64,000 nucleotides of DNA from Halobacteriovoraceae bacterium (GTDB taxonomy: Bacteria > Bdellovibrionota > Bacteriovoracia > Bacteriovoracales > Bacteriovoracaceae). Within the stretch, counting starts at the first letter, position 1; each line of letters opens with the position of its first letter. The notes under the pieces are model-generated. The model was not told the DNA's origin. It ran no database searches and saw nothing but the letters and a program-made list of their open reading frames with translations. A program made the position numbers and the translations under genes. The stretch is taken from the NCBI GenBank assembly GCA_002713145.1, contig PAVS01000001.1, positions 62,001 through 126,000 on the forward strand, written 5' to 3'. This document shows, piece by piece, positions 24,477 through 33,017 of the stretch.

Positions 24477-25754
24477 ATGTATAAAGAAGATCAATTCATG
24501 TGTGAAGTATTAGATGAAAACGGGCTACAAGAGTTTGATAAGATTAGAGTGATACCCGCATCGGGAAAATCCTATTCTTTTTCTTTGAATAGAACATCAG
24601 TTGATTTTATCACTGACAGTCTACAAAAAGAAGTTCAATCACCCGTGATTAAAAAGTTAGTGGGAAGAAAAAATGAAAAAATTCATTTGAGGTTAAAAAA
24701 AGTTGTTACTGAGACTTATATTGGAAAACAAAATGAACGCTATCTCGTGGAAGTTCTTAGAGGTCCTGCGATGAAATTAAACGGGCATTATGTTTATAAT
24801 GCATTAATTGAGCGTGGAGATGAAGTCGAAATAAGTTTTAATAAGATAAAATTTCAATTGACTCCCAGCCAGCAAGATAAAAGTCATTTTCAAAAATACG
24901 AGCAAGCTTTTAAATCAAAGCTTCCCATTCTTCTCTATGGAGAGACGGGAACGGGTAAAACGACTCTCGCTAAAAAAATTCACACACTTTCGGGAAGACA
25001 GGGAGAATTTGTAGGGATAAATATTTCTGCCTTTTCTCATAATATTGTTGAGTCTGAACTCTTTGGTCATATTAAGGGCGCTTTTACGGGGGCTTTTCAA
25101 GATAAAAAAGGAGTGCTTCGCCAAGCACATGGAGGAACACTATTTCTAGATGAAATCGACTCACTTCCTATTGAACTACAAACTAAACTTTTAACGTTTT
25201 TGGATGATATGAAAGTGCGCTCTGTGGGAGGACAACAAAGTCATCAAGTCGACACCCGCATTATCATGGCCACAGGAAGAAATCTTTTGAGCCTTATTTC
25301 TAAAAAAGAATTGAGAAAAGATTTTTATTTCCGAGTGACAAGCGGTCCGACTTTAAAATTACCGTCCCTGAGAGATGAACCTTTGCTAATCAATGATTTT
25401 TGTAAAGAATATGAAGTTAAAAATGAAGTCTTTATCGCGCCCAAGTTGCTTGCTTTCTATCAAACTTTGCCCTGGCCTGGTAATTATCGCCAATTGAAAT
25501 CTCACTTAGATCAAAAGAAAGTATTTTCAAAAGGTCCTAAGTTAAAATTTGATCAACGAGATGAGTTGCTTATAGAGCAGAGCTCCCATTTGGTGGATAT
25601 TCACGAGGATTTTGTTTCCTTGAAAGAGATGAAAAGTATGTATGCTAAGAAAGTCTTTTATACCTATGAGCAAAATTATACCAAGGCTGCAGGGAAGCTT
25701 GATATCACACCCAAGAGTCTTAAGAGCCTGTTACAGGCAGAAATGAATTTATGA
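24477..25754 (+). CDS. Sigma-54-dependent transcription activator with FHA-like N-terminus
   Basis: The 425-residue protein has a 130-residue N-terminal region whose end (LNGHYVYNALIERGDEVEISFNKIKFQL) looks like the second half of an FHA fold, then a full AAA+ domain: Walker A GETGTGKT (155-162), the sigma-54 contact loop GAFTGA (201-206), Walker B GTLFLDEID, arginine-finger region KDFYFRV and WPGNYRQLK. The C-terminus YTKAAGKLDITPKSLKSLL is a Fis-type helix-turn-helix. It should activate sigma-54 promoters; the FHA-like part would read phosphothreonine signals rather than receive phosphate like NtrC. The typical GRSxxxDI FHA loop is absent or degenerate. Ribosome-binding site AAGGGAG. Overlaps the convergent FliL-like gene by six bases. 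Confidence 0.9.
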   Translation: MYKEDQFMCEVLDENGLQEFDKIRVIPASGKSYSFSLNRTSVDFITDSLQKEVQSPVIKKLVGRKNEKIHLRLKKVVTETYIGKQNERYLVEVLRGPAMKLNGHYVYNALIERGDEVEISFNKIKFQLTPSQQDKSHFQKYEQAFKSKLPILLYGETGTGKTTLAKKIHTLSGRQGEFVGINISAFSHNIVESELFGHIKGAFTGAFQDKKGVLRQAHGGTLFLDEIDSLPIELQTKLLTFLDDMKVRSVGGQQSHQVDTRIIMATGRNLLSLISKKELRKDFYFRVTSGPTLKLPSLRDEPLLINDFCKEYEVKNEVFIAPKLLAFYQTLPWPGNYRQLKSHLDQKKVFSKGPKLKFDQRDELLIEQSSHLVDIHEDFVSLKEMKSMYAKKVFYTYEQNYTKAAGKLDITPKSLKSLLQAEMNL

Positions 25755-26636
25755 GCCAACGATAAAAAGAATTCTGACTTCCTCTACTTCGCCTTCAACA
25801 TTATTAGCTTTGAGGAAATTGTTCACTTCTCTTCTGATTTTATCTTTGAGGATAATCTTTCCTTCTTCTTGAAAAGGGAAATCTGAAATGACAGGCTGAA
25901 CGGTGGTGAAGAAGTAATCTTTAAGTTTGTATTCATATTCTTCTAAGTAAATCTTAGCGAAGCGAGTGCTCGTCCTCACGCTGAAGTCAATGGTTAAGCT
26001 ATCGACATCGCCGACGTTCTCAACCAACAGAGGGACTTTGATATTGTAAAAAGTTGAAGTCCTTCTAGGATACATTTGATAATCAGGTTTGTAGTCATAT
26101 TGCTGAGCTGCTGCCGGAGCTCTTTGCGCCTTAAATTCTTGCTGATAGATCGTCTGCCCAGATTGATAAACACCAAAAATCCCTCCCGAGATCATCAGTA
26201 AGGCAAGTACAGCAATGGAGCCCTGTGAAGTGCTATAGTGTTTGAGCGTTTTGGAGAATTTTTTTAAAATAGGTTTTGACCAACCCAAGAGAAAATCAAT
26301 TTGCTTATGCAATGGGGTGTATTTTAAAAAACTCACCAATTTTTCTTTTTTATGATCATATTTAAGAGTGAGCTTCTTTTTGTGATCACCAAAATTATTT
26401 TTTGCTTCCCTCATAGTAACAAAAGCATGGGTGATCTGTTGAAAAATCCAAGTAAAAGCATTTCTAACTTGAAAGAAAGCTTTCTGCTTAAAGGTATTTA
26501 ATTTTACTTTAATGTTTTGAAAAAATTGTTGAACTGGCTTAGGGATGAGCCAGATAAATAGTTTGAGCAGCAATTGGAAGAATCGCTCAAGCTTTTGATT
26601 TAAGAAATGTTCTAGTTTTGCAAATTTCTTTAACAT
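25749..26636 (-). CDS. FliL-like single-pass membrane protein with long cytoplasmic N-terminus
   Basis: The 295-residue product has about 160 basic, helical residues (KKFAKLEHFLNQKLER...), one membrane segment (about 162-180, GSIAVLALLMISGGIFGVY) and a periplasmic domain whose last 95 residues follow the FliL pattern: a first strand VPLLVENVGDVDS, a second ARFAK-like strand, VQPVISDFPF, GKIILKDKIRREVNNFL and EEVRILFIVG at the very end. FliL binds the flagellar stator and MotAB-type complexes. The long N-terminus is not part of classical FliL. No flagellar genes are nearby, but a sigma-28-like promoter lies just upstream. The protein may tune a stator, or serve another ion-driven motor such as gliding (inference). 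Confidence 0.7.
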   Translation of the reverse strand: MLKKFAKLEHFLNQKLERFFQLLLKLFIWLIPKPVQQFFQNIKVKLNTFKQKAFFQVRNAFTWIFQQITHAFVTMREAKNNFGDHKKKLTLKYDHKKEKLVSFLKYTPLHKQIDFLLGWSKPILKKFSKTLKHYSTSQGSIAVLALLMISGGIFGVYQSGQTIYQQEFKAQRAPAAAQQYDYKPDYQMYPRRTSTFYNIKVPLLVENVGDVDSLTIDFSVRTSTRFAKIYLEEYEYKLKDYFFTTVQPVISDFPFQEEGKIILKDKIRREVNNFLKANNVEGEVEEVRILFIVGS

Positions 26637-26654
26637 AGTTATTTCCTAGTAAAC

Positions 26655-26682
26655 TTGTCGGGTAAGAGTGGCGAAAACTTTA
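26655..26682 (-). promoter_or_regulatory. Sigma-28 (FliA)-type promoter candidate
   Basis: Read on the minus strand: TAAAGTTT, a 12-base spacer, then CCCGACAA. The flagellar sigma-28 consensus is TAAAGTTT-N11-GCCGATAA, so the -35 is perfect, the -10 matches at six of eight positions, and spacing is one longer. It ends 18 bases before the FliL-like start codon, and AGGAAAT follows as ribosome-binding site. Confidence 0.5.
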
Positions 26683-26709
26683 GCCCTAAGTAAAACTAAT
26701 GCTTTGCAA

Positions 26710-26783
26710 GGTGGGCAAATTTACCCTCCTTTGGGTCTTCAGCTAATAACCATCGGGGTTTCGAACGATAAAGGGGAGGTAAA
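26710..26783 (+). promoter_or_regulatory. Structured mRNA leader with possible Shine-Dalgarno sequestration
   Basis: GGTGGG (26710-26715) can pair with CCCTCC (26724-26729) in a hairpin. Alternatively TTTACCCTCCTTT (26720-26732) can pair with AAAGGGGAGGTAAA (26770-26783), which contains a strong ribosome-binding sequence. The two pairings exclude each other. I tested it against the c-di-GMP-I riboswitch by eye and the core does not match, so no known class is claimed. Confidence 0.3.
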
Positions 26784-26803
26784 CACATCCCATGGAGGGG
26801 GCT

Positions 26804-27490
26804 ATGCTAGTTAAGTCTTTGATTTTATTATCTTTCGTTTTAATCACAAGTTGTTCTATGTTCGAGCAGCGACAATTTATAAGTGAGATGGAGTACCAGT
26901 ACGATCAACCACTCTTCTCTGCTCATAAAGATTTCATGGTGGTTGCTGGGGACAATGGTCGGGATTACCGGACGCAAAGACAAATATTTGATCGCACCCC
27001 CGCAAGTGCAAGAGATGCTGAGCAAATGGAATATGATCACAGTCTCAAGCGAGAATTGAGCTTTTTGGAAAATAAACTCTCTGAATCAGAGTACCAAGAA
27101 TATATTCAGTACCAAGATAAGCTCGGTAATATTTCACAAAAAATATACTTTTTAAGGCTCTCTGAGGGGGAGAAGACGAGATATCTTACCTCTCGAGGAA
27201 TTATTGATACGAAACAAAGAGCTGATATTGCAGCTTACTCACCCAGGGCGAGTAATTTCTATCAAGCGGCGATTGCAGCTCCAAGTGCCCAGAATTATAT
27301 GCCTAGGGTTAATGATATTGCTCTTGGGATGACAAAAGATGATGTTGTGCAAAACTGGGGACAGCCTGAGCGCAGGGAGGTTGCTGGTGATCCAAACCTT
27401 CAAAATGAGCGTTGGGCTTACCGTAAAGCTGGCTCGGTTAAGTATATTTATTTTGAGTCAGGTCGAGTTGAGGGTTGGACAGAGCATTAA
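26804..27490 (+). CDS. Lipoprotein with BamE/SmpA-like C-terminal domain
   Basis: The 228-residue product begins MLVKSLILLSFVLITSC: a signal peptide ending in lipobox ITSC, with serine after the cysteine, which fits sorting to the outer membrane. Residues about 30-150 are charged and helical with no family that I recognise. The C-terminus (GMTKDDVVQNWGQPERREV, then ERWAYRK and KYIYFESGRVEGW) follows the BamE/SmpA fold. BamE itself helps the outer-membrane barrel assembly machine; this protein is longer, so it may be a related lipoprotein. I chose the ATG at 26804, directly behind GGAGGGGG; the ATG at 26792 would add four residues. Confidence 0.8.
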   Translation: MLVKSLILLSFVLITSCSMFEQRQFISEMEYQYDQPLFSAHKDFMVVAGDNGRDYRTQRQIFDRTPASARDAEQMEYDHSLKRELSFLENKLSESEYQEYIQYQDKLGNISQKIYFLRLSEGEKTRYLTSRGIIDTKQRADIAAYSPRASNFYQAAIAAPSAQNYMPRVNDIALGMTKDDVVQNWGQPERREVAGDPNLQNERWAYRKAGSVKYIYFESGRVEGWTEH

Positions 27491-27568
27491 TTGCGGATAA
27501 AACGTATTAATTTTATTCAAAAAGTTGTACATTCTATGTATTTTTAAATCGAAAATTTAGGATTCATT

Positions 27569-28540
27569 ATGGATGTTACACTTGACTTTGAAAAACCAAT
27601 TCATGAACTAGAAAATCAAATCAAAGAGCTTAAAGAAGCAAACTCTAAATCAGATTTAGATATTTCAAAAGAAATTAAGGCTCTTCAAGATAAAGTCGAT
27701 TTTTTATTAAAAGAGATTTATGAGAACCTTGATCCATGGGAGAGAGTTCAATTATCTCGTCACCCTAAAAGACCTCATACAATTGATTACATCAACCATA
27801 TGGTTGAGGACTTCCATGAGCTTCATGGAGATCGATATTACAGCGATGATGCCGCGATGATTTGTGGTTTTGGCTACATCGAAGGTCAAAAGGTCGCTGT
27901 GGTTGGAATTGAAAAAGGTAGAAAAACCCAAGATAAAATTAAAAGAAATTTTGGAATGGCCAGGCCTGAAGGCTATCGTAAAGCGATTAGAATTATGAAA
28001 ATGGCTGCGCAGTTTAATATTCCTATTGTCACTTTTGTGGATACCCCAGGGGCTTATCCCGGAATAGGTGCAGAAGAAAGAGGTCAAGCGCAAGCGATTG
28101 CAGCGAATTTAGAAGAGCTCTTTGCGGTAGATGTTCCTATCGTGTCAGTAGTTATAGGTGAAGGTAGATCTGGAGGTGCTTTAGGGATAGCGATTGCTGA
28201 TAAGGTTCATATGATGGAGTACTCTGTTTATTCTGTTATCTCTCCTGAGTCATGTGCTTCCATTCTGTGGTCTGATCCGAAAAGAGCGGAGCAGGCGGCA
28301 AACTCTTTAAAGCTTGATCCTAATCAAGCAAAAGAGCTCAAAATTATTGATGAGATCATTCCTGAGCCAGTTGGAGGTGCCCATAGAGATATTGAGGCTG
28401 CAGCTAAGGCCATAGGTGAACAAATCGCAAAAGATCTTGCTCATCTCTCGCAACTCAAAAAAGAAGAGTTATTGGAAATGCGCTATCAAAAGTTTAGAAA
28501 TATGGGGAATCAGACAATCCACAAAGAGGGGGATGTATAA
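27569..28540 (+). CDS. accA: Acetyl-CoA carboxylase carboxyltransferase, alpha subunit
   Basis: The 323 residues match AccA throughout: N-terminal helical LDFEKPIHELENQIKEL, PWERVQLSRHPKRPHTIDYI, FTD-like DTPGAYPGIGAEERGQ, and YSVYSVISPESCASILW. The enzyme transfers carboxyl from biotin to acetyl-CoA to make malonyl-CoA for fatty acids, with AccD. In the oxyanion region it reads IGEGRSGGALG where the common form has GEGGSGG, and ESCASILW where E. coli has EGCASILW. First gene of the accA-yicC-gmk-relA/spoT operon; TAATG junction to yicC. Confidence 0.96.
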   Translation: MDVTLDFEKPIHELENQIKELKEANSKSDLDISKEIKALQDKVDFLLKEIYENLDPWERVQLSRHPKRPHTIDYINHMVEDFHELHGDRYYSDDAAMICGFGYIEGQKVAVVGIEKGRKTQDKIKRNFGMARPEGYRKAIRIMKMAAQFNIPIVTFVDTPGAYPGIGAEERGQAQAIAANLEELFAVDVPIVSVVIGEGRSGGALGIAIADKVHMMEYSVYSVISPESCASILWSDPKRAEQAANSLKLDPNQAKELKIIDEIIPEPVGGAHRDIEAAAKAIGEQIAKDLAHLSQLKKEELLEMRYQKFRNMGNQTIHKEGDV

Positions 28541-29415
28541 TGCCTTCTCAATCAATGACAGGATTTGGAAGAGGCGAAGCTCATAATGACAATTATACTC
28601 TTGTGGTAGAAATAAAAGCAGTTAATCATAGATTTAAAGATATTCGTTTTAAGATGGGTTCCGTATTTAATGCGAAGGAAATTGAACTCAGAAAACAAAT
28701 GGAAAAAAAGTTCTCTCGAGGAAGTTTTGATATTTATGTGAATTATAAAAAAAATCAAAATGCTACTGAGAAATTTGAGATTGATTATAAAAAAGTAAAT
28801 CTTTTTATCAATGAGCTAAAAAACGAAATTGAAGATGGAGATATTCAGTTTCATGTGAATCCAACAGAGTTTCTTCGCTCTGATTTTTATAGGGAAGATG
28901 AGACAAAAGAAGACCAGCTTCAATCTCTACTTGAAAGTGCCTTTCATGATGCTTGTCATGAGCTGGAGAAAAGCCGTTGTGAAGAAGGAAAAGGGCTTCT
29001 TGAAAAACTTGAAGAACATAAGGCTCAATATGAAAAAGCTTATTCCCAAATCTTACCCCTTAAAAATGAATATCAACCAAAACTAAAAGAAAAGCTTCTC
29101 AAAAAATTTGAGGCAGAAGCAAACGATTTAAAAATTGAAGAATCAAGATTTTTACAAGAAGTGATTTATTACTTAGAAAAATTAGATATCGATGAAGAGA
29201 TTAATAGGATTCAGATTCATTTGAATAAACTGAATAGCCTCATTCACTCTAATGAATCAGAAGTGGGGAGACAAATAGATTTTATTATTCAGGAACTCAA
29301 CAGAGAAACAAATACGATTGGTTCAAAATCTGGAGCAAATGATATTTCTGAACTTGTTGTTCAGATGAAGGTTCAGATTGAAAAAATCAGAGAGCAGGCT
29401 TTAAATTTACAATAA
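28540..29415 (+). CDS. YicC-family endoribonuclease
   Basis: The 291-residue protein has the YicC N-terminal signature QSMTGFGRGEA, then EIKAVNHRFKDIRFK, and the C-terminal domain end VGRQIDFIIQELNRETNTIGSKSGANDISELVVQMKVQIEKIREQALN. YicC/YloC proteins are endoribonucleases involved in RNA turnover. It starts on the last base of the accA stop and precedes gmk by eight bases; yicC next to gmk is a common arrangement in many bacteria. Confidence 0.95.
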   Translation: MPSQSMTGFGRGEAHNDNYTLVVEIKAVNHRFKDIRFKMGSVFNAKEIELRKQMEKKFSRGSFDIYVNYKKNQNATEKFEIDYKKVNLFINELKNEIEDGDIQFHVNPTEFLRSDFYREDETKEDQLQSLLESAFHDACHELEKSRCEEGKGLLEKLEEHKAQYEKAYSQILPLKNEYQPKLKEKLLKKFEAEANDLKIEESRFLQEVIYYLEKLDIDEEINRIQIHLNKLNSLIHSNESEVGRQIDFIIQELNRETNTIGSKSGANDISELVVQMKVQIEKIREQALNLQ

Positions 29416-29423
29416 GGAATGAA

Positions 29424-29990
29424 GTGGAAAGAGGAAAAATTCTAGTTATTGTTGCCCCGTCCGGAACAGGTAAATCAACATTGATTGATAAACTCCTCGT
29501 GGACTTCCCTCATATCAAATGGTCGGTTTCTTATACGACAAGGCCCATGCGTGAAGGTGAAATTAACGGCAAAGATTATTTTTTTGTGAACGAAAAAGAA
29601 TTTCTCCGTATGAAAGAGAATGATGAGTTTGTAGAATGGGCAGAAGTTCATTCGAACTACTATGGAACTCATAAAGGCTTTATCAATGACGGTCTAAAAA
29701 ATGGAGATATATTACTTTTTGATGTCGATGTGCAAGGGTGTGATTCCTTTAAGGATATTTACGGTGAAGAAGCTCAGATTATTTTCATCGAACCTCCAAG
29801 TCTTGAACATCTTGAACAACGTTTAAGAAAAAGAGGAACGGAGTCTAATCGAGTCATACAAGAAAGATTGAATAACGCAAAAAGAGAAATAGAACGAAAA
29901 GACGACTTTGATTATAAAGTTGTTAATGATGATTTTGAAGGTGCTTACTTAAATTTAAAAGCAGTCGTCAAAGAGATTTTGGAGAGTTAG
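29424..29990 (+). CDS. gmk: Guanylate kinase
   Basis: The 188-residue enzyme has P-loop VAPSGTGKSTL, the GMP-binding SYTTRPMREGEINGKDYFFV, FVEWAEVHSNYYGT, and the lid LRKRGTESNRVIQERL. It phosphorylates GMP to GDP. Start GTG with AAGGAA upstream. Directly followed by relA/spoT (one-base overlap), so GTP supply and the alarmone made from it are expressed together. Confidence 0.96.
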   Translation: MERGKILVIVAPSGTGKSTLIDKLLVDFPHIKWSVSYTTRPMREGEINGKDYFFVNEKEFLRMKENDEFVEWAEVHSNYYGTHKGFINDGLKNGDILLFDVDVQGCDSFKDIYGEEAQIIFIEPPSLEHLEQRLRKRGTESNRVIQERLNNAKREIERKDDFDYKVVNDDFEGAYLNLKAVVKEILES

Positions 29991-32185
29991 TGGATTACCA
30001 TCGCCTCGATTTCTCCCATGAGGGAGATTTAACCATTGAAGAAATTAAAAGAAGAGTTAAGGCTGGGAACCCCGACGCTAATACCGATAATTTAGTTAAA
30101 GCTTTCGAGTTTGCTCATCATCACCATATCAATCAAAAAAGAAGTTCTGGGGAACCTTATATCATTCACCCCATGAATGTTGCCGCAACTTTAATCAAAC
30201 TCAAGATGGATCTTCCCAGTATTTGTGGAGGACTTCTTCACGATGTGGTTGAAGATTGTGATGTGAGTGAAGAAGAGATTAGAGAAACGTTTGGGGACGA
30301 TATTGCTAATATTGTTATTGGATGCACCAAAATCTCTAAAATAAAATTTAAAACCAAAGAAGAGTCACAAGCTGAAAACTTTAGAAAGATGGTTGTGGCC
30401 ATGGCTAAAGATATCCGAGTGATCATCGTTAAGTTGGCTGATCGCATGCATAATATGCTGACTCTTCAATATGTCTCTAAAGAAAAACAAGTTAAAAAAG
30501 CCCAAGAAACTCTGGATATCTATGTGCCCTTGGCAAGTCGGCTAGGTATTAACTCTGTTAAAAGTGAACTGGAAGATCTATGTTTGAGATTTCTTCATCC
30601 GGAAGTTTATTATAGATTAGCTGAAAAAATCGCGATGAAAAAATCGGAACGGGATCAATACATTCGCGAAACTGTTGAGAATATCGAAGAAAAACTTTCA
30701 GAATATTCTGTTCACGCAGAAGTCTATGGGCGCTCTAAGCACTTTTACAGTATCTATAAAAAAATGCACAACCGTGGGGTTGATTACGAGCAAATTCAGG
30801 ATCTATTAGCATTCAGAATTATCGTAGGAAATATAACCGAGTGTTATAAATGCCTAGGGATTATACATTCCTCTTACACTCCTGTGCCTGGACGATTTAA
30901 AGACTATATTGCCATCCCTAAAGTCAATGACTATCAAAGTTTACATACAACGGTCATTGGTCCCAAAGCTGAGCGAATTGAAATACAAATTCGTACCCAA
31001 GAAATGCACGAAATTGCTGAGACGGGAGTTGCAGCTCATTGGATGTATAAGGAAAATAAGAAAAGCAAAAACAAACTCAAGTGGGTTGAAGAACTCATGG
31101 AATATAATAATGAGATTCAAACGAGCTCCGAATTTATGGATGCTGTTAAAAATGATCTTGAGATCAGTGGGATTTTCGTTTTCACACCTACTGGAGATGT
31201 TAAAGAACTCAAATATGGAGCCACCCCCCTCGACTTCGCTTATGCCGTTCATACTGATGTAGGAAATAAATGTGTGGGAGCGAAAGTCAATGGCAAGATG
31301 GTTCCTCTCAAACATAGATTAAAATCCGGTGATACCGTAGAGGTCTTAACCAGTAAGACTCAAGAACCTAGTAAAGACTGGTTAAAAATAGTTAAAACAT
31401 CTAGGGCCAGAACTAAAATCAAGCAGCATCTCTTGAAAGTAGAGAGAGAGAAAAATAAAACCATTGGTGAGCAGATGCTTGAAAAGGCGCTTAAAACCTA
31501 CGGCACCAATATAAAAACCCTTGAGAAGAAAAAAGAGTTTAAAAAAGCCTATGATCAGCTGAATGTTAAAAATCTTGAAGAACTTGTGCTTCATTTGGGT
31601 TCAGGTCGCTTCAGTGTGAGACAGATTCTCGAGCATATAGCTTCCATCGATACCACATCTGAAGATGAGCTAACAAAAGAAAACAAAAATAAAGAATTTG
31701 ATAGCTTATATAAACAATTAAGTTCATCAGCAAAGAAAACATCTAATAAGGATAATGCCGTTATTGTTGATGGCCTCGATGATATCATGGTGAGAATGGG
31801 GAAATGTTGTAACCCTATTCCAGGTGACCCCATTATAGGTTTTATCACTCGTGGACGAGGAGTCACAGTTCACACTAAAGTTTGTCAGCGAGTGAATGAG
31901 ATTGAAGACACCCGTAAAATTTTTGTGGAATGGAATGATGATTACTCCTTTAGACATCCTGTCAGCGTGCGGGTGATCACTCACGATAGACCGGGGATAC
32001 TTTCCAGAATCACCAATAATATTCACGGGCATGGAACAAATATTAAATCGGCCATCGCCAAGTCACTTCCGGACATGAAAGGAAGCTTCTTATTTGAGAT
32101 TGAGGTCAAAGATTATTCAGAATACCTTAAGGTTGTTTCTCTGATTGAAGCGATGGAAGAGGTTATATCTGTTAATAGAGCTTAA
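29990..32185 (+). CDS. Bifunctional RelA/SpoT (p)ppGpp synthetase/hydrolase
   Basis: The 731 residues have the full Rel layout: HD hydrolase (HPMNVAATL, LLHDVVEDCDV with HDxxED, KLADRMHNM), synthetase domain with GRFKDYIAIPKVNDYQSLHTTV, TGS (FVFTPTGDVKEL, FAYAVHTDVG), helical linker, a CCNPIPGDPI zinc-finger-like region and a C-terminal ACT domain. All hydrolase metal residues appear intact, and the RFKD-type synthetase motif (rather than EFDD) is the form seen in bifunctional enzymes. It makes and degrades the starvation signal ppGpp. Start GTG, overlapping the gmk stop. Confidence 0.95.
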   Translation: MDYHRLDFSHEGDLTIEEIKRRVKAGNPDANTDNLVKAFEFAHHHHINQKRSSGEPYIIHPMNVAATLIKLKMDLPSICGGLLHDVVEDCDVSEEEIRETFGDDIANIVIGCTKISKIKFKTKEESQAENFRKMVVAMAKDIRVIIVKLADRMHNMLTLQYVSKEKQVKKAQETLDIYVPLASRLGINSVKSELEDLCLRFLHPEVYYRLAEKIAMKKSERDQYIRETVENIEEKLSEYSVHAEVYGRSKHFYSIYKKMHNRGVDYEQIQDLLAFRIIVGNITECYKCLGIIHSSYTPVPGRFKDYIAIPKVNDYQSLHTTVIGPKAERIEIQIRTQEMHEIAETGVAAHWMYKENKKSKNKLKWVEELMEYNNEIQTSSEFMDAVKNDLEISGIFVFTPTGDVKELKYGATPLDFAYAVHTDVGNKCVGAKVNGKMVPLKHRLKSGDTVEVLTSKTQEPSKDWLKIVKTSRARTKIKQHLLKVEREKNKTIGEQMLEKALKTYGTNIKTLEKKKEFKKAYDQLNVKNLEELVLHLGSGRFSVRQILEHIASIDTTSEDELTKENKNKEFDSLYKQLSSSAKKTSNKDNAVIVDGLDDIMVRMGKCCNPIPGDPIIGFITRGRGVTVHTKVCQRVNEIEDTRKIFVEWNDDYSFRHPVSVRVITHDRPGILSRITNNIHGHGTNIKSAIAKSLPDMKGSFLFEIEVKDYSEYLKVVSLIEAMEEVISVNRA

Positions 32186-32200
32186 AAAGCTTTTCTTTAT
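32179..32200 (+). terminator. Short hairpin plus T-rich tail after relA/spoT
   Basis: AGCTT pairs with AAGCT around three As and is followed by TTTCTTT. The stem is only five pairs and overlaps the relA/spoT stop, so this is a weak terminator candidate. Confidence 0.3.
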
Positions 32201-32225
32201 GCGTTAATTTTGAAATAATTTTCGT

Positions 32226-33017
32226 ATGAAAACATTTATTCTCGGCCTCCTTGTTATTTTAATTCCAACGACTTACGCAGAAGACCAATTTCTCGAATTT
32301 GGAGATAAGACTTTTGCTTCGGAAAAACTCAATAAATCTAAATGGTATTTCAAGCTGGGTGCAGATTATATGGAGTATATCTCTTCTTTGCCTGAGTATG
32401 ATGGGATAAATGAAGATATTGAAGAAGATCAAAAAGAATACGTCACAGGTCTTGGTTTGGCCTTTGGTAGAGACCTCTATTTTGGTGGAGGTGTTTCGGC
32501 GAATCTTGGAATCTCTGGATCTTATTGGAAAACACTGCAAGAAGACGTGGGCAAAGCTACGGAGGATTTTGACTTTGATGCCGCCAACTACCGTCGCAGC
32601 CACTCTATTGCGCAATTAGAAGTTCATCTCGGTCTCAACTACCTTTTTCAGGTCACTGAATCTGTCTATTTACAGCCATTTGTGGAAGGGGCTGCTGGAG
32701 CGGGTACTGCTAGGGTGGAAAGAGAGTACGAACGAGTAGAGATAGAAGCTGGAAATGATGAGTATTTTGATTATGTGACTGAAGAAATTTTTACAACCGC
32801 GCGTGCGAGCTTAGGCTTGAATGTGATAAGTTTTAACGGACTTATGAGCTATTTTAAAGTGAGTTCCATAATTTATACTGTGAGTGAGAGAGAAACAACT
32901 GGTGACTCAAAGCTGGCAGGGAGTGATACTATTACGACGTTCGATGAGAAAGAAGAGGATCTCGCAGACACCAACACGGTGCTGATGGCTTCTGTTGGAA
33001 TTGGATATATGTTTTAA
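32226..33017 (+). CDS. Outer-membrane beta-barrel protein
   Basis: The 263 residues begin with a signal peptide cleaved after TTYA-ED. The remainder has repeated amphipathic strands (KWYFKLGADYMEYIS, GVSANLGISGSYWKTL, YLQPFVEGAAGAGTARV, TVLMASVGIGYMF) and ends in an aromatic residue after a strand, as barrel proteins do for BAM insertion. No specific family recognised; a small 8-to-10-strand OmpA-like or porin-like barrel is likely. No ribosome-binding site is evident. Overlaps the following lipoprotein gene by one base (TAATG). Confidence 0.75.
   Translation: MKTFILGLLVILIPTTYAEDQFLEFGDKTFASEKLNKSKWYFKLGADYMEYISSLPEYDGINEDIEEDQKEYVTGLGLAFGRDLYFGGGVSANLGISGSYWKTLQEDVGKATEDFDFDAANYRRSHSIAQLEVHLGLNYLFQVTESVYLQPFVEGAAGAGTARVEREYERVEIEAGNDEYFDYVTEEIFTTARASLGLNVISFNGLMSYFKVSSIIYTVSERETTGDSKLAGSDTITTFDEKEEDLADTNTVLMASVGIGYMF

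Noticed and set aside
26690..26790. c-di-GMP-I (GEMM) riboswitch in the leader before the lipoprotein gene
   Set aside because: GGGCAAA and CGGGGTT words recall the GEMM core, but the order and the GACGCAAAGCC segment are missing.
30941..31315. 124-residue minus-strand frame inside relA/spoT
   Set aside because: Lies wholly inside a conserved gene, with no start signal or family match.
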